A DNA stretch of 64,000 nucleotides, taken from assembly GCF_029784135.1 (NCBI RefSeq), contig NC_073746.1:64110763-64174762 (forward strand), in the 5' to 3' direction. Shown here in pieces: positions 33,584 through 44,177 of the stretch. The notes beneath the pieces are model-generated. The model worked only from the letters and a program-made list of their open reading frames with translations, was not told where the DNA came from and did not search any database. This DNA is from Toxorhynchites rutilus septentrionalis (lineage: Eukaryota > Arthropoda > Insecta > Diptera > Culicidae). Both the position numbers and the translations under genes were made by a program. Within the stretch, counting starts at the first letter, position 1; every line of letters begins with the position of its first letter.

Positions 33584-33820
33584 ATGGGTCTTTTTAGCTC
33601 TAAAACTGTAGCAAATACAGGAGACCCTCAGGTCCAAATATTGAACCACTTAGAAAATCATGGTCAAATGCACGAATACCAAGGAACAATCCTTTGTATT
33701 CTTCTAGGCGTAATTATCATAACAACGCTCATGAAACTTTTTAAAGCCTACAAAACATGGGTAACAGCTCAAGCTGTGGAGGCGGCACGTAAAATGCAAG
33801 CGGCGTCCGACCTAGTATAA
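33584..33820 (+). CDS. small myristoylated membrane ORF upstream of gag
   Basis: I chose MGLFSSKTV at 33584 as the start because Met-Gly-x-x-x-Ser is an N-myristoylation signal; an in-frame ATG at 33566 is possible. The 78-residue product has a polar segment (SKTVANTGDPQVQILNHLEN), one hydrophobic stretch of about 18 residues (ILCILLGVIIITTLMKLF) and a basic, Ala-rich tail. It sits 6 bp before the gag start on the same strand, inside the LTR element. I recall similar small MG-start ORFs with a single membrane span upstream of gag in insect Ty3/gypsy elements. Its function is unknown; a role in bringing Gag to membranes would be speculation. Confidence 0.65.
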   Translation: MGLFSSKTVANTGDPQVQILNHLENHGQMHEYQGTILCILLGVIIITTLMKLFKAYKTWVTAQAVEAARKMQAASDLV

Positions 33821-33826
33821 AACCAG

Positions 33827-35110
33827 ATGGATCAAACTACAGCTAAGTTACATAAAAACGTCCAAAAACTACAAACAATCAACAAGACGATCCAACAAGA
33901 AATAGTAAAAAATCTTAGAAAAACTACATTGAGGGCTAAACTACAAGAAGCAGAGCAATTATATGCCGAAGTAAAACGAATTTTAAAACTAAATATAAAT
34001 ACTATTAAGGGATCGGACTGCACCCACTACATATCAACAGCTAAAGAAGCTATCCAAAATATTAGAGAAACTATAACTAGTAATAAACAGTATAAAAGAC
34101 GTAGCCTAAAAGAGATTGGACTAGCGGTTTTATTTACAGTAGGATTGAACAAAATAAAATCAAAAATGGCAAACCTTCCAGAAACTATTAAACTCACTTC
34201 CTCCATAGTCCCTCAATTTGACGGAACAATCGACAAACTAAAATCATTTTTGGACGCACTGAACCTAGTAAAAACACTAGAAACAAATGACAATAAAACG
34301 ACTATCATAACAGTTATTTTAACAAAACTCGAAGGAAGAGCTAGAAATGCCTTCCCCGACACACCATCTTCTTTGGAAGAAATCATTCAAACCCTTAAAT
34401 CGACAATTAAATCCACACCCCCCGCTCAAATAATAGCAAAAATGACCGGTCTGAGACAAAATGGTAATATAGAAAATTTTTGCCAAGATCTCGAAATACT
34501 GGTCAACAAATTAGAAAATGCGTACATCGGAATTGAAGTTCCAACACAGGTTGCTAAATCATTGGCAACAAAGGAAGGAATAAAAAGCCTAGCTAACGGA
34601 CTGAAAAACGAAAAAACCTCTCTAATCATCAGAGCGGGTACTTTCAACTCATTTTCAGATGCAACAACAAAAGCACTGGAAGAAAATTCCACAAGTTCGA
34701 ACGTTAACATTCTCTCCTATTCGCAAATTAACAGAAACACAAATCGATACAATAACAATTTCAACCACCCTGCTAACAGGGGCAATTATCAGCGTTATCC
34801 ATTTAATTCTACCAACAGAGGTAGAAACCAACACAGCTTTAATAATCAACAACGCAGAAACGCACAATTTTTCAACAACTCAACTTTTCCTCAAAGAAAT
34901 AATAACAACCAGGGCCGACAGAACCAAGTTCGAGGTCAATTTACAAATAATAACACGCAGCGATATCACAACAACCAACACAATGCTAATTTTAACCGTC
35001 CGGTACAATACATCCGATTGACGGGAAACGAAGAAATTCCGACGGACGACCTCCAGTCCGAGCCGGTTATGTCATTGGAGGGAAACCAACAGTTAGGAAA
35101 CCGATGTTAA
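33827..35110 (+). CDS. gag: Gag of an mdg1/412-like LTR retrotransposon
   Basis: This 427-residue structural protein would package element RNA into particles. The N-terminal third is helical and Lys/Gln-rich (coiled-coil-like; MDQTTAKLHKNVQKL...). It is followed by a capsid-like region (PQFDGTIDKLKSFLDALNLV, LEGRARNAFPD, NIENFCQDLEILVNKLENAY) typical of Ty3/gypsy Gag. The C-terminus is an Asn/Arg/Gln-rich basic tail (repeated RGN, NNN and NRG) with no CCHC knuckle. The ORF is intact. It overlaps the start of the protease frame by 7 bp, with the next frame at -1. Its A-rich codon use differs strongly from the GC-rich R4-clade ORFs just upstream. Confidence 0.8.
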   Translation: MDQTTAKLHKNVQKLQTINKTIQQEIVKNLRKTTLRAKLQEAEQLYAEVKRILKLNINTIKGSDCTHYISTAKEAIQNIRETITSNKQYKRRSLKEIGLAVLFTVGLNKIKSKMANLPETIKLTSSIVPQFDGTIDKLKSFLDALNLVKTLETNDNKTTIITVILTKLEGRARNAFPDTPSSLEEIIQTLKSTIKSTPPAQIIAKMTGLRQNGNIENFCQDLEILVNKLENAYIGIEVPTQVAKSLATKEGIKSLANGLKNEKTSLIIRAGTFNSFSDATTKALEENSTSSNVNILSYSQINRNTNRYNNNFNHPANRGNYQRYPFNSTNRGRNQHSFNNQQRRNAQFFNNSTFPQRNNNNQGRQNQVRGQFTNNNTQRYHNNQHNANFNRPVQYIRLTGNEEIPTDDLQSEPVMSLEGNQQLGNRC

Positions 35111-35229
35111 ACATTTACAAATGTGACGTAACTTGTTCAATGTTCGTCACCCTAAAAATGCAAATGACTAAAAGACCATGCACATTAATAATCGACACAG
35201 GTGCGGACATCTCTATAATCAAAGAAGAC
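35104..35229 (+). pseudogene. pol: start of the protease/pol ORF, truncated
   Basis: In the -1 frame relative to gag the sequence reads MLNIYKCDVT... and reaches the aspartic protease motif LIIDTGADISIIKE. It is then cut at 35229, where a 28-bp copy of the LTR end begins. The reverse transcriptase, RNase H and integrase are therefore absent from this copy. Confidence 0.8.
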
Positions 35230-35257
35230 CCACATGGCGATCCTGCGACCTGCGACA
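35230..35257 (+). repeat. 28-bp remnant of the 3' LTR
   Basis: It is identical to 24928-24955, the last 28 bp of the 5' LTR, and ends in 'gcgaca' where the element meets flanking DNA. With the truncated protease it shows one deletion that removed the rest of pol and nearly the whole 3' LTR. Confidence 0.85.
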
Positions 35258-36680
35258 ATCGTTTGAAATGCAAAAAAAAAAAATTTTCTATGTATTTGAT
35301 GGATTAAGTCGTATATCGGTATAACGAGCATTTTAATATTTCTATGAGCAGTATTATATACGTACATTCTATTCATTTTGTATAACATTGTCGGGTCAAA
35401 TTGCATATAAGTGTAACGAGCATGTATCTGCCAGTTCTACGCATCATATATCACTAAAATATGTCTTGAATGTATGTACATTAGGGTGCCCATGAAAATG
35501 GTCATCTCTAATTTCAAAAAGTTACCTCATAAAAAATGTTCACCACCTCGAAAAAACATCCTATGCTAAATATTAGCTCAATCGGACTTAAGGGAGAGTG
35601 GCGCAAAGCGGCTTCGACTGTCTCGTTTGTAGCGAATAACAGCCTATGAATCATGCCATGCCATTTTCAAATTTCTTTGCTTCACCTTCTTATTTATTTT
35701 TTTTTTATCCAATGAAGTCTTCTGTAGCTTGAAATATTCGATGCATCACTTCAACATTTGATGCCTATCTTCTGCATCACGTTACATGGTTGCACACGCT
35801 TAAATGAGTGATAACTCACCCTCCAAGACGCTTTACCAAAGTAATTACCTTGACATAGTGACTGAATATCAATTTTCTGGGCAAAGGTTTGCCTTGAATT
35901 ATGTTTATTTGGGTCGTGTGTAGACAACAGTTCTGACCATAAAGGTTCGATTCCCATACACATTACCATCAATTCGCAAATCGATTAATTGTTTTAATTA
36001 CAAATAATTTCTGCACTAATCATCAGTGTTTTCTGACTCAGCCTTACAGTAGCGATTTAAGAAAAAGTGGATTATTCCTAAAATACGAATTCACAGCAGA
36101 AGAGATGAGTTCTTGTGTATCTTTTGAAAAACAAAACCTATCAGTATTTTTCGATTCTCATCATCAACATTCTCTTCCGTTAGTAACTCTGCAGTAAAAG
36201 CATTTCATGCACGTCCTTTATCAAACTATGTGGCTAAACTGACCCAAAATCTGTCTGTAAGGCTCTGGTAATCGAAAGAGAAAGTCAATGAAAAGAATCT
36301 TTCGAAGCAGATAGGCCTATCGTTTAAAGACTCATTTTGCGTCCAATTCTATATTCCAAACATATTCTGATTGCATTCTCAGTGGCAGATTGAGTATACC
36401 TATGAACTAGGCTGACCAAATAGTTCAGGAATGAAAACGGGCTTTCAGCCCAGAAAATGACCAATAAGTCATGTTTTCTGCAGACTTTTATTGAGTAAAT
36501 AAAACCGACAATAAAACCAATCAATTAAACATTCTTTGATGTATCTGTATGGTTCTCCAAACGAAGGAATGTTTAGATGTTGAAGAGACTTTGCGAAGGA
36601 GGTTATGATATTTGATAATTTTGTTATAATATTTGTCACAGTTCTGTTTGGCTTTTATAACAGCGTTTGTGGTTTAAACA
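35258..36680. other. unassigned DNA, with a possible MITE fragment
   Basis: 35484-35620 ('agggtgcccatgaaaatgg' through 'agggagagtggcgcaaagcg') resembles an abundant Aedes repeat that I remember but cannot name. A B-box-like 'aggttcgattccc' lies near 35944. Nothing else is recognised, and the short frames show no family. Confidence 0.3.
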
Positions 36681-36684
36681 TTGA

Positions 36685-36905
36685 GTCGCGACAATATTGT
36701 GTCCAAGTATTGAGCTTAGCGTGAGCATGTAGAATTTAACCGTTCATCAATATTTAAATTTCTCTCGTATTCCATCAGTTCTTATCATCGTTATCAGTTT
36801 ACTGTTATTGCTTGGTAAGTGTTTTGCAGTTGACTATAAAACATAATCAAATGTAATGTAGTTTTCCTTCAAAATATTACAAAATGAAGTGTCCGAAATA
36901 TGAAT
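36685..36905 (-). mobile_element. partial copy of the 'gtgtccgaa' MITE
   Basis: 36740-36900 matches the reverse complement of 43510-43690: 'tcatcaatatttaaatttct', 'attgcttggtaagtgtt' and 'cagttgactat' occur in the same order. It ends with the terminal motif 'agtgtccgaaatatgaatc'. Confidence 0.55.
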
Positions 36906-36921
36906 CGAACTTTTTTCCTAC

Positions 36922-38512
36922 GATTTATATTTCGGACAGTTGAAATTGGTGATACTGCAATGTGAGTTTTCAGGCTTATTATAGATGCAAAGAGTAGATT
37001 CAAATAACGCACCAAAATATTTTGATAACTTGTATAAATAATACACTTGTTTTTCAACTACAGACCAGCACATAGATATGAGGGAAGCTGAATAATTAGT
37101 GGACAATGTGCAACTGGATGAACTTCTAACAGAAGGAACGTTGAACCCTGCCTATGTTGACGTGTATCCTGGCAACTCATCAACTAAGCTCACGTTACTT
37201 CAGCAGTGGCCACAAGCGAGTCCTGGGATATGTTGAATAAAGACGCAGAACCTGCGAAGACGTTAATTGAAATAACGAGGCGCCAAAAACTTGAGGAAAG
37301 AGAAACTGAGTTGAAACGAAAACAAAAATAAATCCAAACATTAGCTAAGCTGACGAAGCAGGAAGAACGGATGAAGCAGAAAGAAAAACTTGAAGAACTG
37401 AAAAAAAAAACCAAAAAAGCTGCAAATTTACGCATTTACGCAAACGCATACAAAATAGATGAAACTGTGTAACAAAAATGAAGAATCAATATTCAAACTC
37501 TGTGAATAACCTTTATATTTTCTACACTGCGTATTATAACTAAAGAACCACTTCATTTTTCTGAGTTTTCTGAGACATGTAAGAAGTCGGTTGAATTGGA
37601 GTATATAGTGTATAGCTTGAGCTTGAGCTAATTCTAATATTCGTCAGATCCCTCCACATAAGTTCTTGACAGGGATTTTATCTGATAAACAAGCTGATCA
37701 GTCCAGAATCTGTAGCCCCTATTCATCAAACCATGCCGTGACTTTCCGGATTTTATGAATTGATGCCAAATTACCCAATTATCACGATGTTTTTGATGCA
37801 AAAAGAAAAGGAAATGATTCTGAAGTATTTCATTGCACTTCTAACTGTGCATTCGTGTTGTTATTCGAACTGATTGAGAACTAAAGATGACCTAAGAATA
37901 AAAAAGTAATTCATATGGAGTGTGTATTTTTCAACCTGGTTCTATAGTTATGAAACACTAGAATTTTAGTTTTTTTTAAAATATTTCGTGCCTGAACACA
38001 ACAATAAAGCTCAAATGACCAGTCTTATAAATGAAGAAAGTTATTATATCCTTCATTATATACTCCAATTCAACCGACAACTTCAATATATTTGGAAACT
38101 CAGAAAATTATGTGGTTCTATAGTTATGAAACTCAGTGTATTACTTTGAACAACAAATAACTTGAATTATAACTCTCACGATATTTTAAACCATGAAGCT
38201 ACACCGTAAGGAAACATCAATAAACGACAAGCATTTTTGTGGAAAATGGGAAATATCGCAAAAGGGGTTGTTAAAAATTATTTCACAATTAAAAAAAAAC
38301 CAGTGGTAAAAGTTCTATTACAAGTGTACAATCCATCAATTTTTAAGAAATTTGTGTGTACATTGAAGGTTGCAATACAATTTTAGACAGGCGGAGTCGT
38401 AATTATCATTTGATCATTTTATTGCATTAGTAATTGTACAGAATTATGAATTGAATTTAAAACCACAAGAAACCATTATGCAAACAGAGTGTCCCAAATT
38501 TGATTTTTTTAA
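36922..38512 (+). mobile_element. about 1.6-kb DNA transposon of the 'gtgtccgaa' family
   Basis: The left end 'atttatatttcggacag' (36925) and the inverted right end 'gtgtcccaaatttgat' (38490-38506) form imperfect terminal repeats shared with the MITE at 43505-43908. It encloses a decayed transposase-like segment, so this may be the coding relative of the MITE. Confidence 0.45.
37106..37471 (+). pseudogene. degenerate C-terminal transposase-like segment
   Basis: Plus-strand fragments read VQLDELLTEGTLNPAYVDVY in one frame. After a frameshift come KDAEPAKTLIEITRRQKLEE, ETELKRKQK, a stop, then LAKLTKQEERMKQKEKL and ELKKKTKKAANLRIYANAYK. The Lys/Glu-rich charged C-terminus resembles those of pogo/Tigger-type transposases, but no catalytic motif remains. 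The assignment is tentative. Confidence 0.35.
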
Positions 38513-38532
38513 ATAGTGTCCGAAGTTTGATT

Positions 38533-39555
38533 ATTGTTCGCTTCAATTGAAAAACATTTTTATTCGATTTTTTTTATGTTTACAGTAAAATTATTTTCAG
38601 ACACAATTCTCGTTCATGATTTTCAAATCTCGTGTAAATAACATGTTTCTCCGTTACATGAAATACATGTTTGATGCAGAAAATAGAAGAATTAAAACAT
38701 CTCGAATCGGAGGTTTCCATGCTCGAGTTTTGCGCTTACCAACACATTTGGATCCATTTTTATTGATATAGTTATAAGATATAGGAGTGCGTTTTGTCAC
38801 CTGAAAATTCATTTCCATTTTCGATCAAAGATCAATTTCGTAACAACGCTCGTCACGATCTAATTGTAGAAAATTGTAGAATTGGAATTAAATTTTCCGA
38901 ATATTTCCATTTTCCTACAGAAACTTTCTAAATTTTCCAATTGCCATATTTGGTTGAATATGTGTAATATTTTTATGGGACTCCCCTCCTCCTTCCAAAG
39001 GAGAATTATTTCTACCAAAAATATGAAAGTGACCGTTTTGGTAGAAATAGGTATATAATAACTGTCGGGTGGTCTAGTGTTAAGCAACATGAAGTGAACA
39101 GTGTGACGTAAAATGTATTTGGCGATCGGTTGTGAACCTAGCATTCTGTAACGGAAATACGTAGCGATGTGAGAATCATTGAATCCAAAATTCTGAAGCA
39201 AAGCTTCGTATTTCCAATCGCCATAATTTTTTGGCAGCATTGAAGATGACTTATTTCAAGAAAAAAAGTAATATTTCAACGTTAAGGTGAAATTTTATTG
39301 GCTATTATGTTAACAGAGGAGTAAAAATCGTGATTTTTGAAGGGTTTGATTGAATTTTCACCAGGAATTGTTTATAACGATATTGCAACGAAATTAAGAA
39401 AGATAGAAGTTTGGTGTCAAAGAACGAATTGTAGGGCGCTCTAAAAACAATCAATTTTATCATTAATTTTTAGGTTAAATTTAATAATAACCCTTTCAAA
39501 ACCACTATCTTTTAAGCTTTTCATTTCCAAAATGTTATTTAAATCCACTGTTTTA
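38533..39555. other. unassigned AT-rich DNA
   Basis: 38535-38580 is similar to the reverse complement of 43425-43474, extending the inverted similarity described for the 'gtgtccgaa' repeats. Nothing is recognisable beyond that. The 126-codon minus-strand frame at 38860-39240 has no family resemblance. Confidence 0.35.
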
Positions 39556-39619
39556 CAGTTGTGTTCAAAATAATAGCAGCGTCTAATGCTATTTCTATAT
39601 TATTATTACTATTCATGTG

Positions 39620-39990
39620 TGGATGGTTGATGTTATCATATGAATATATAAAAGTCTCATCACCCGTTCAAAACCCATATTGTTTATAGCAATAGTTAGC
39701 ACCAGACGTAGCGATAAAATTATGCGAGTCGATCTAAACAACGATTTTGCTATCGGACGATCGGTCAGCATAAATACCATCCGATCTCGAGAATGCGCGC
39801 TCAGCGAAGATAGCGGTTTATAAACATCAGCCACCCAGCGAGCGAGGTTTCATCTTAGCATAAGAACGAACTTGAATTTAGTCTTAAGTGATCTCGAAAT
39901 AAAAGAGGAGCATAGCTCCTAAAATATATTTTTTTCCCTAAATCAGGAAAGAAATTTGTAACTCAATACAATTTCGTACAGTGTATATTT
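39620..39990. other. possible solo-LTR-like insert between outer and inner left repeats
   Basis: The gap between outer and inner repeats is longer on the left (about 440 bp) and contains 'atatataaaag' near 39643 and 'aataaaag' near 39898, spaced like LTR TATA and poly(A) signals. I found no TG...CA boundary with a duplicated target, so this is only a suggestion. Confidence 0.2.
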
Positions 39991-40111
39991 CATTTCACAC
40001 TTCCGGCTGAGTCTGTTTCGCGTTGTTCAAAGTAATAGCAGCGAAAAACGATTTCAAACAAAGTTTGTTTCCATTCGGAGTTTTATACAAGTTTTGCTAA
40101 TTTGTTAGTCG

Positions 40112-40171
40112 GTAAGTAAATGAAAACTAAGATATTTGCATGAAAATATGTTCGTTTTGTTTGTATTGCAG
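40112..40171 (+). other. candidate 60-bp 5' UTR intron
   Basis: GTAAGT at 40112 and a pyrimidine-rich 'ttttgtttgtattgcag' ending at 40171 make a consensus insect short intron that ends 3 bp before the transposase ATG (40175). No branch point was tested. Confidence 0.45.
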
Positions 40172-40174
40172 AAA

Positions 40175-41068
40175 ATGGGTCGCGGAAAACAATGCTCTGG
40201 GGAGCAGCGCAATTTTATCAAAACGTTGATAAATCAAAGCAAAACTTACAGACAAGTACTGCAAACAGTGGGGTGCTCGGCCAAAGTGATAAGCAATGCT
40301 TTGAAATGGAAAGACAAGTTGGAAACTCGTGGCCAGAAACGTTGCACTTCTGAAAGAATTTATCGAAGAAGCATCAAGACGTCACGGACTTATCCAACTT
40401 TCCAACTTGTGAGCACTGTTACAGTCAGACGACGATTGACGGAAGCCAAACTATACGCACGTAGTCCTCGGAAAGTACCATTGTTGACAAAACGTCATGT
40501 TTCGAATCGCCTCAAATTTGCTAAAATGCATATCGATTGGCCGAAAGAAAAATGGCGTAATGTTTTGTGGACAGATGAGTCCAAAATAGTTTTGTTCGGG
40601 TCAAAAAGCACGGCGGAGCAAAAATTATGATATGGGGAAGTTTTGTACAACGGTGTCGGGCCAGTTTATCGCATACCAAGCATCATGGATCAACATGGCT
40701 ACATCAAGACACTCAGTGAGGTTATGTTACCTTATGCTGAGGAGGAAATGCCACTAAAATGAGTGATGCAGCAGGACAACGATTCTAAACACACGAGCAA
40801 ACGTGCTGAGGCGTGGTTTAAGGAGAAGAATATTGAGGTTATGGAGTGGCCAGCGCAGTCTCCAGACTTAAACCCTATTAAAAATCTGTGGGGAGATGTC
40901 AAATATGCTGTTTCTGAAGCCAGACCAAAAAATGTGGAAGAATTATGGTCTGTAATTCGTGATTCGTGGGCTGCAATACCTGATTCTCGCTGCCAAGCAC
41001 TTGTGGATTCTATGCCGAAACGGTGTGCTGCTGTTATTAAGAATAAGGGCTACGCTACAAAGTACTAA
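40175..41068 (+). pseudogene. Tc1-like (DD34E) transposase with catalytic Glu changed to Lys
   Basis: The start is [11 protein letters not shown] at 40175, with an N-terminal helix-turn-helix ([21 protein letters not shown]). The first catalytic Asp is in [13 protein letters not shown] short deletion near 40605-40615 then shifts the frame, and the frame recovers as [10 protein letters not shown]...GPVYRIPSIMDQHGY. A TGG-to-TGA stop lies near 40760, followed by MQQDNDSKHTSK (second Asp) and SPDLNPIKNLW. The spacing from the first Asp of QQDND to the last catalytic position is 34 residues, but that residue is Lys (codon aaa near 40880) instead of Glu. The protein would be inactive even with an open frame. 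Confidence 0.88.
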
Positions 41069-41271
41069 AGTGGATAATCATGTTACAGAACAACTTCGAA
41101 ATCTTCCATCATTTTAATCATGTTTTCCTGGTGTTGACTGAAGTACTGCTATTTTTTTGAACACTAACTTTTTTGAACAAATGATTATTTTATTGAATAA
41201 TAAAATTAAATCTTGTAACCAATACCATACACAATACTGAAACTCTGTTCAAAATACACTAAAGGGTGTGT

Positions 41272-42559
41272 CACATCAAATTGCATTACGGAAAAAACGC
41301 TGCAGAAATTTAATTTTTAGGAATTATATCTTCAGCTTTCGCTTATAATCAGATAAGAGTGTATAGATAACGTTGGCCATGCTTCACTGTCAATTTTTCG
41401 TAAATTTGGAAAACTGTCGTCGAACGAAAAAGAGCGTCGTGAATTAATCCTGTGCACTCATTTCGAGAATCCGGAGTTGTCACATCGGGACATCGGTAAG
41501 ATGCTGGGAATCGTCCAATCCACGGTCAGCAGAGTACTAAAACGATACTTCGAGAACCTAACCATCGACCGGGAGGTGAAGAACGGCAACAATGGATGCT
41601 CCGTCAGTGAAAAAGATCACAAGCGCGTAGTTAAGCAGTTTAGACGTGATCCGAGAAGTTCGGTCCGGGATGTCGCCAATAAGCTGAATTTGTCAAGTTC
41701 ATTCGTCCAGCGGACCAAGCAGCGGGAGGGCCTGCGTACATACAAGGTTCAGAAGGCTCCTAACCGCGACGAAAGGCAAAATATGGTGGGGAAGACGCGA
41801 GCCCGGAAGCTGTACACCGAAATGCTGACGAAGCCGCATTGTCTGGTAATGGACGACGAAACCTACGTCAAAGCGGACTTTCGTCAGCTGCCGGGTCTGT
41901 TGTTCTTCGCCGCAGAGGACAAATTCAGCGTTCCGGAGGAGATTCGCAAGCAGAAACTATCCAAGTTTGTCAAAAAGTACATGGTGTGGCAAGCGATCTG
42001 CTCTTGCGGAAAGCGGAGCGCCCCCTTCGTGATGACCGGCACGGTAAACGGGCAGGTTTACCTTAAGAAGTGCCTACAGAAGCGCTTACTACCACTATTG
42101 AAGCAGCACGAGGGCCCGACCATCTTCTGGCCGGATCTCGCTTCGTGCCACTATTCAAAGGACGTGTTGGAGTGGTACGAAGCCAACGGGGTCATCTTCG
42201 TGCCAAAGGAAATGAACCCGCCCAACGCGCCGGAGCTTCGCCCAATAGAGAAATATTGGGCGATTATGAAGCAGGCCCTCCGGAAGAACCCAAAAGTTGT
42301 CAAATCGGAGACGGACTTCAAGAGAAAATGGATTTCTGTTCAAAAAAAACTACAACCTGACGTTGTACAGAACCTTATGGACGGGGTAAAGAGAAAGGTG
42401 CGAGCATACGGGCTTGGGCTCGAAGTATGAATAAAAAGAAAATGCCAAAAGTTGTTTAATAGTTTTTATTTTACTGCCTAAAATTTTCAAAAGGATCGGT
42501 CTACTGGGCGAATTTCTACAGCGTTTTTTCCGTGATGCAATTTGATGTGACACACCCTT
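41272..42559 (+). mobile_element. DD37E Tc1/mariner element, copy B
   Basis: A 1,288-bp element between TA at 41270-41271 and 42560-42561, nested in the right part of the Tc1-like element. Its ends are the same 'aagggtgtgtcacatcaaat' inverted repeats as in the other copies. Confidence 0.95.
41414..42430 (+). pseudogene. DD37E transposase, copy B (start codon lost)
   Basis: The reading frame is open over all 338 codons to GLGLEV at 42430 and keeps the triad (VMDDETYV, WPDLASCHYS, LRPIEKYW). The initiator that is ATG in other copies is CTG at 41414-41416, through a one-base change in 'ggaaaactgtcgtcg'. Translation could start only at a non-AUG codon or at a downstream Met past the first helix-turn-helix. 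Apart from the start codon it is as well preserved as copy E. Confidence 0.88.
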
Positions 42560-42651
42560 TATGAAGAAAATTCGGAGCAAAGCGTAATTACAAATTATTA
42601 TCTTAATTCAGATTTCAAATCAGCACTGCTATTATTTTGAACACAACTGTA

Positions 42652-43473
42652 TATGTTTCATAACTATAGCATATACTAAATTTTCTCATATTTCAAAAGG
42701 AAGCAATAGAATAGTCTTACGTAGCGTATTTTTTTAAGGAGAGCCAGTTTAATGCGAACCAATTCCGGAACAATTAAAAAGTTTAATAACCCTGTCATTG
42801 TTGAAATTCGACCATATGCGTAGAAGGATTTTTTTTTCATCAAATATGATCGTCTATCACTTCCTCAGAGAGTCTGCATGAATTTATTTTTTTCGTGAGA
42901 GAAAAGAGGACTGGGTTTAAGAGGATGAATCAAAAATTGGAATATTTGTATATTCAAAAAAACGAAAAAAATATAAATAAAAAAAATGCTTTCCCGATTA
43001 TATACAGTGAAATGAAACCCGAGACTGTTCATAATCGAGTCCGCCCTTCAGTATGATCTAGTGAATAGTAGGATCCAAAGCAGACTAGAGGCAAAAACTA
43101 TATTAATTGTCCAACTGCAATTATCCTTCATAAAATCACTCCTCGGTTAGGAGTTGTAAAAATACAAAATAACTACGGATTAAAATGACAGTGTAAAGAA
43201 TGCAGAGCTGTTCAGTATCATCAATATCACTGACAACTGACGTGCAACGTTAGTCACTTGCTACTGACGGAATACTTACTCAAATGGCTGACCATATTTC
43301 GGACGCACAAGGCATATGATGCAGAAAACAGATCTCAACTTTATGCACAGGTATTATTTGGTTGATATTTTCAATAAATAAGTTCAATATGTATTTAAGC
43401 TTTCTACTTTGGTAGCTATTTGATTGAAAACATAAAAAAATCATCGAATAAAATGCTTTTCAAATCAATCGAA
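42652..43473. other. unassigned AT-rich DNA
   Basis: Contains the part similar, in inverse, to 38535-38580 (43425-43473), and a 'tatttcggacgcacaagg' motif near 43295 resembling the 'gtgtccgaa' ends. Nothing else is recognised. Confidence 0.35.
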
Positions 43474-43504
43474 TAAGAATCAAACTTCGGACACCATTTA
43501 TGAA

Positions 43505-43908
43505 AAAATCAAATTTCGGACACTTTATTTTGTAATTTTTTGAACGAAAATTACATTACACTTGATTAATTTTCATAGTCAACTGCGAAACACTTACCAA
43601 GCAATCACAGTAACCTGATAACAATGATGAGAACTGATGAAACACGAGAGAAATTTAAATATTGATGAAGGGGTAAATTCTACGGGCTCACGATAAGCAA
43701 AAGTCAAACACAAACGATAATGAGTGGATTTTGGATTTTGGATGGATTTTTTCCTGCTATGTAATAATTCAAATGTAATTTTCAAATGAAGTGGTAGTGA
43801 AACCAAGGGATTACACTAAAGAAGCAATTGTGATATTAATTTTATAGTTATATCATCAGTGTATTAAGCAAGTCAAGATATTAGAATAAAGTGTCCGAAG
43901 TATGATGT
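43505..43908. mobile_element. 'gtgtccgaa' MITE
   Basis: About 400 bp bounded by 'atcaaatttcggacacttta' and, inverted, 'taaagtgtccgaagtatgat' (43888-43907). A second outward copy of the end motif ('aatcaaacttcggacacc') lies 30 bp to the left at 43474. Non-coding. Inverted relative to the copy at 36685-36905. Confidence 0.6.
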
Positions 43909-44177
43909 TGTACGAAATGTGATTCAGAACGGAACTTGTTTTGTCGGTTTGCGTTGTGTTGCACATCGTTCGAGGATAATGTTGCAATGGTTGTCATAGT
44001 AGCTAACATATGTGCAGAGACAGTGACAAATTTCAGCTCTGAAAGAATGAAGACTGGAGTTGTAACACAACTAATTTTATTGATTAATTTCTTTGCGTGA
44101 ATTTCTTTCCAGAACTATCGTTCCATAAATGTTCTATGTTATACGAATTTTATTGTTTTTAGTTGGATTCTTTACCA

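Larger units (their letters stand above)
39556..42649 (+). mobile_element. Tc1-like transposon with IR/DR ends, host of DD37E copy B
   Basis: The ends 'cagttgtgttcaaaataata' (39556) and its inverse ending 'attttgaacacaactg' (42649) lie between TA dinucleotides (39554-39555 and 42650-42651). Each has an inner copy: 'gttgttcaaagtaatagcag' near 40022 and 'ctgctatttttttgaacac' near 41147. The 3,094 bp include the 1,288-bp DD37E copy B, so the element itself is about 1.8 kb. Confidence 0.9.

Noticed and set aside
41272..42559. DD37E copy B as a second functional source
   Set aside because: The initiator codon is CTG and the next in-frame Met lies beyond the first DNA-binding helix, so it is annotated as a pseudogene.
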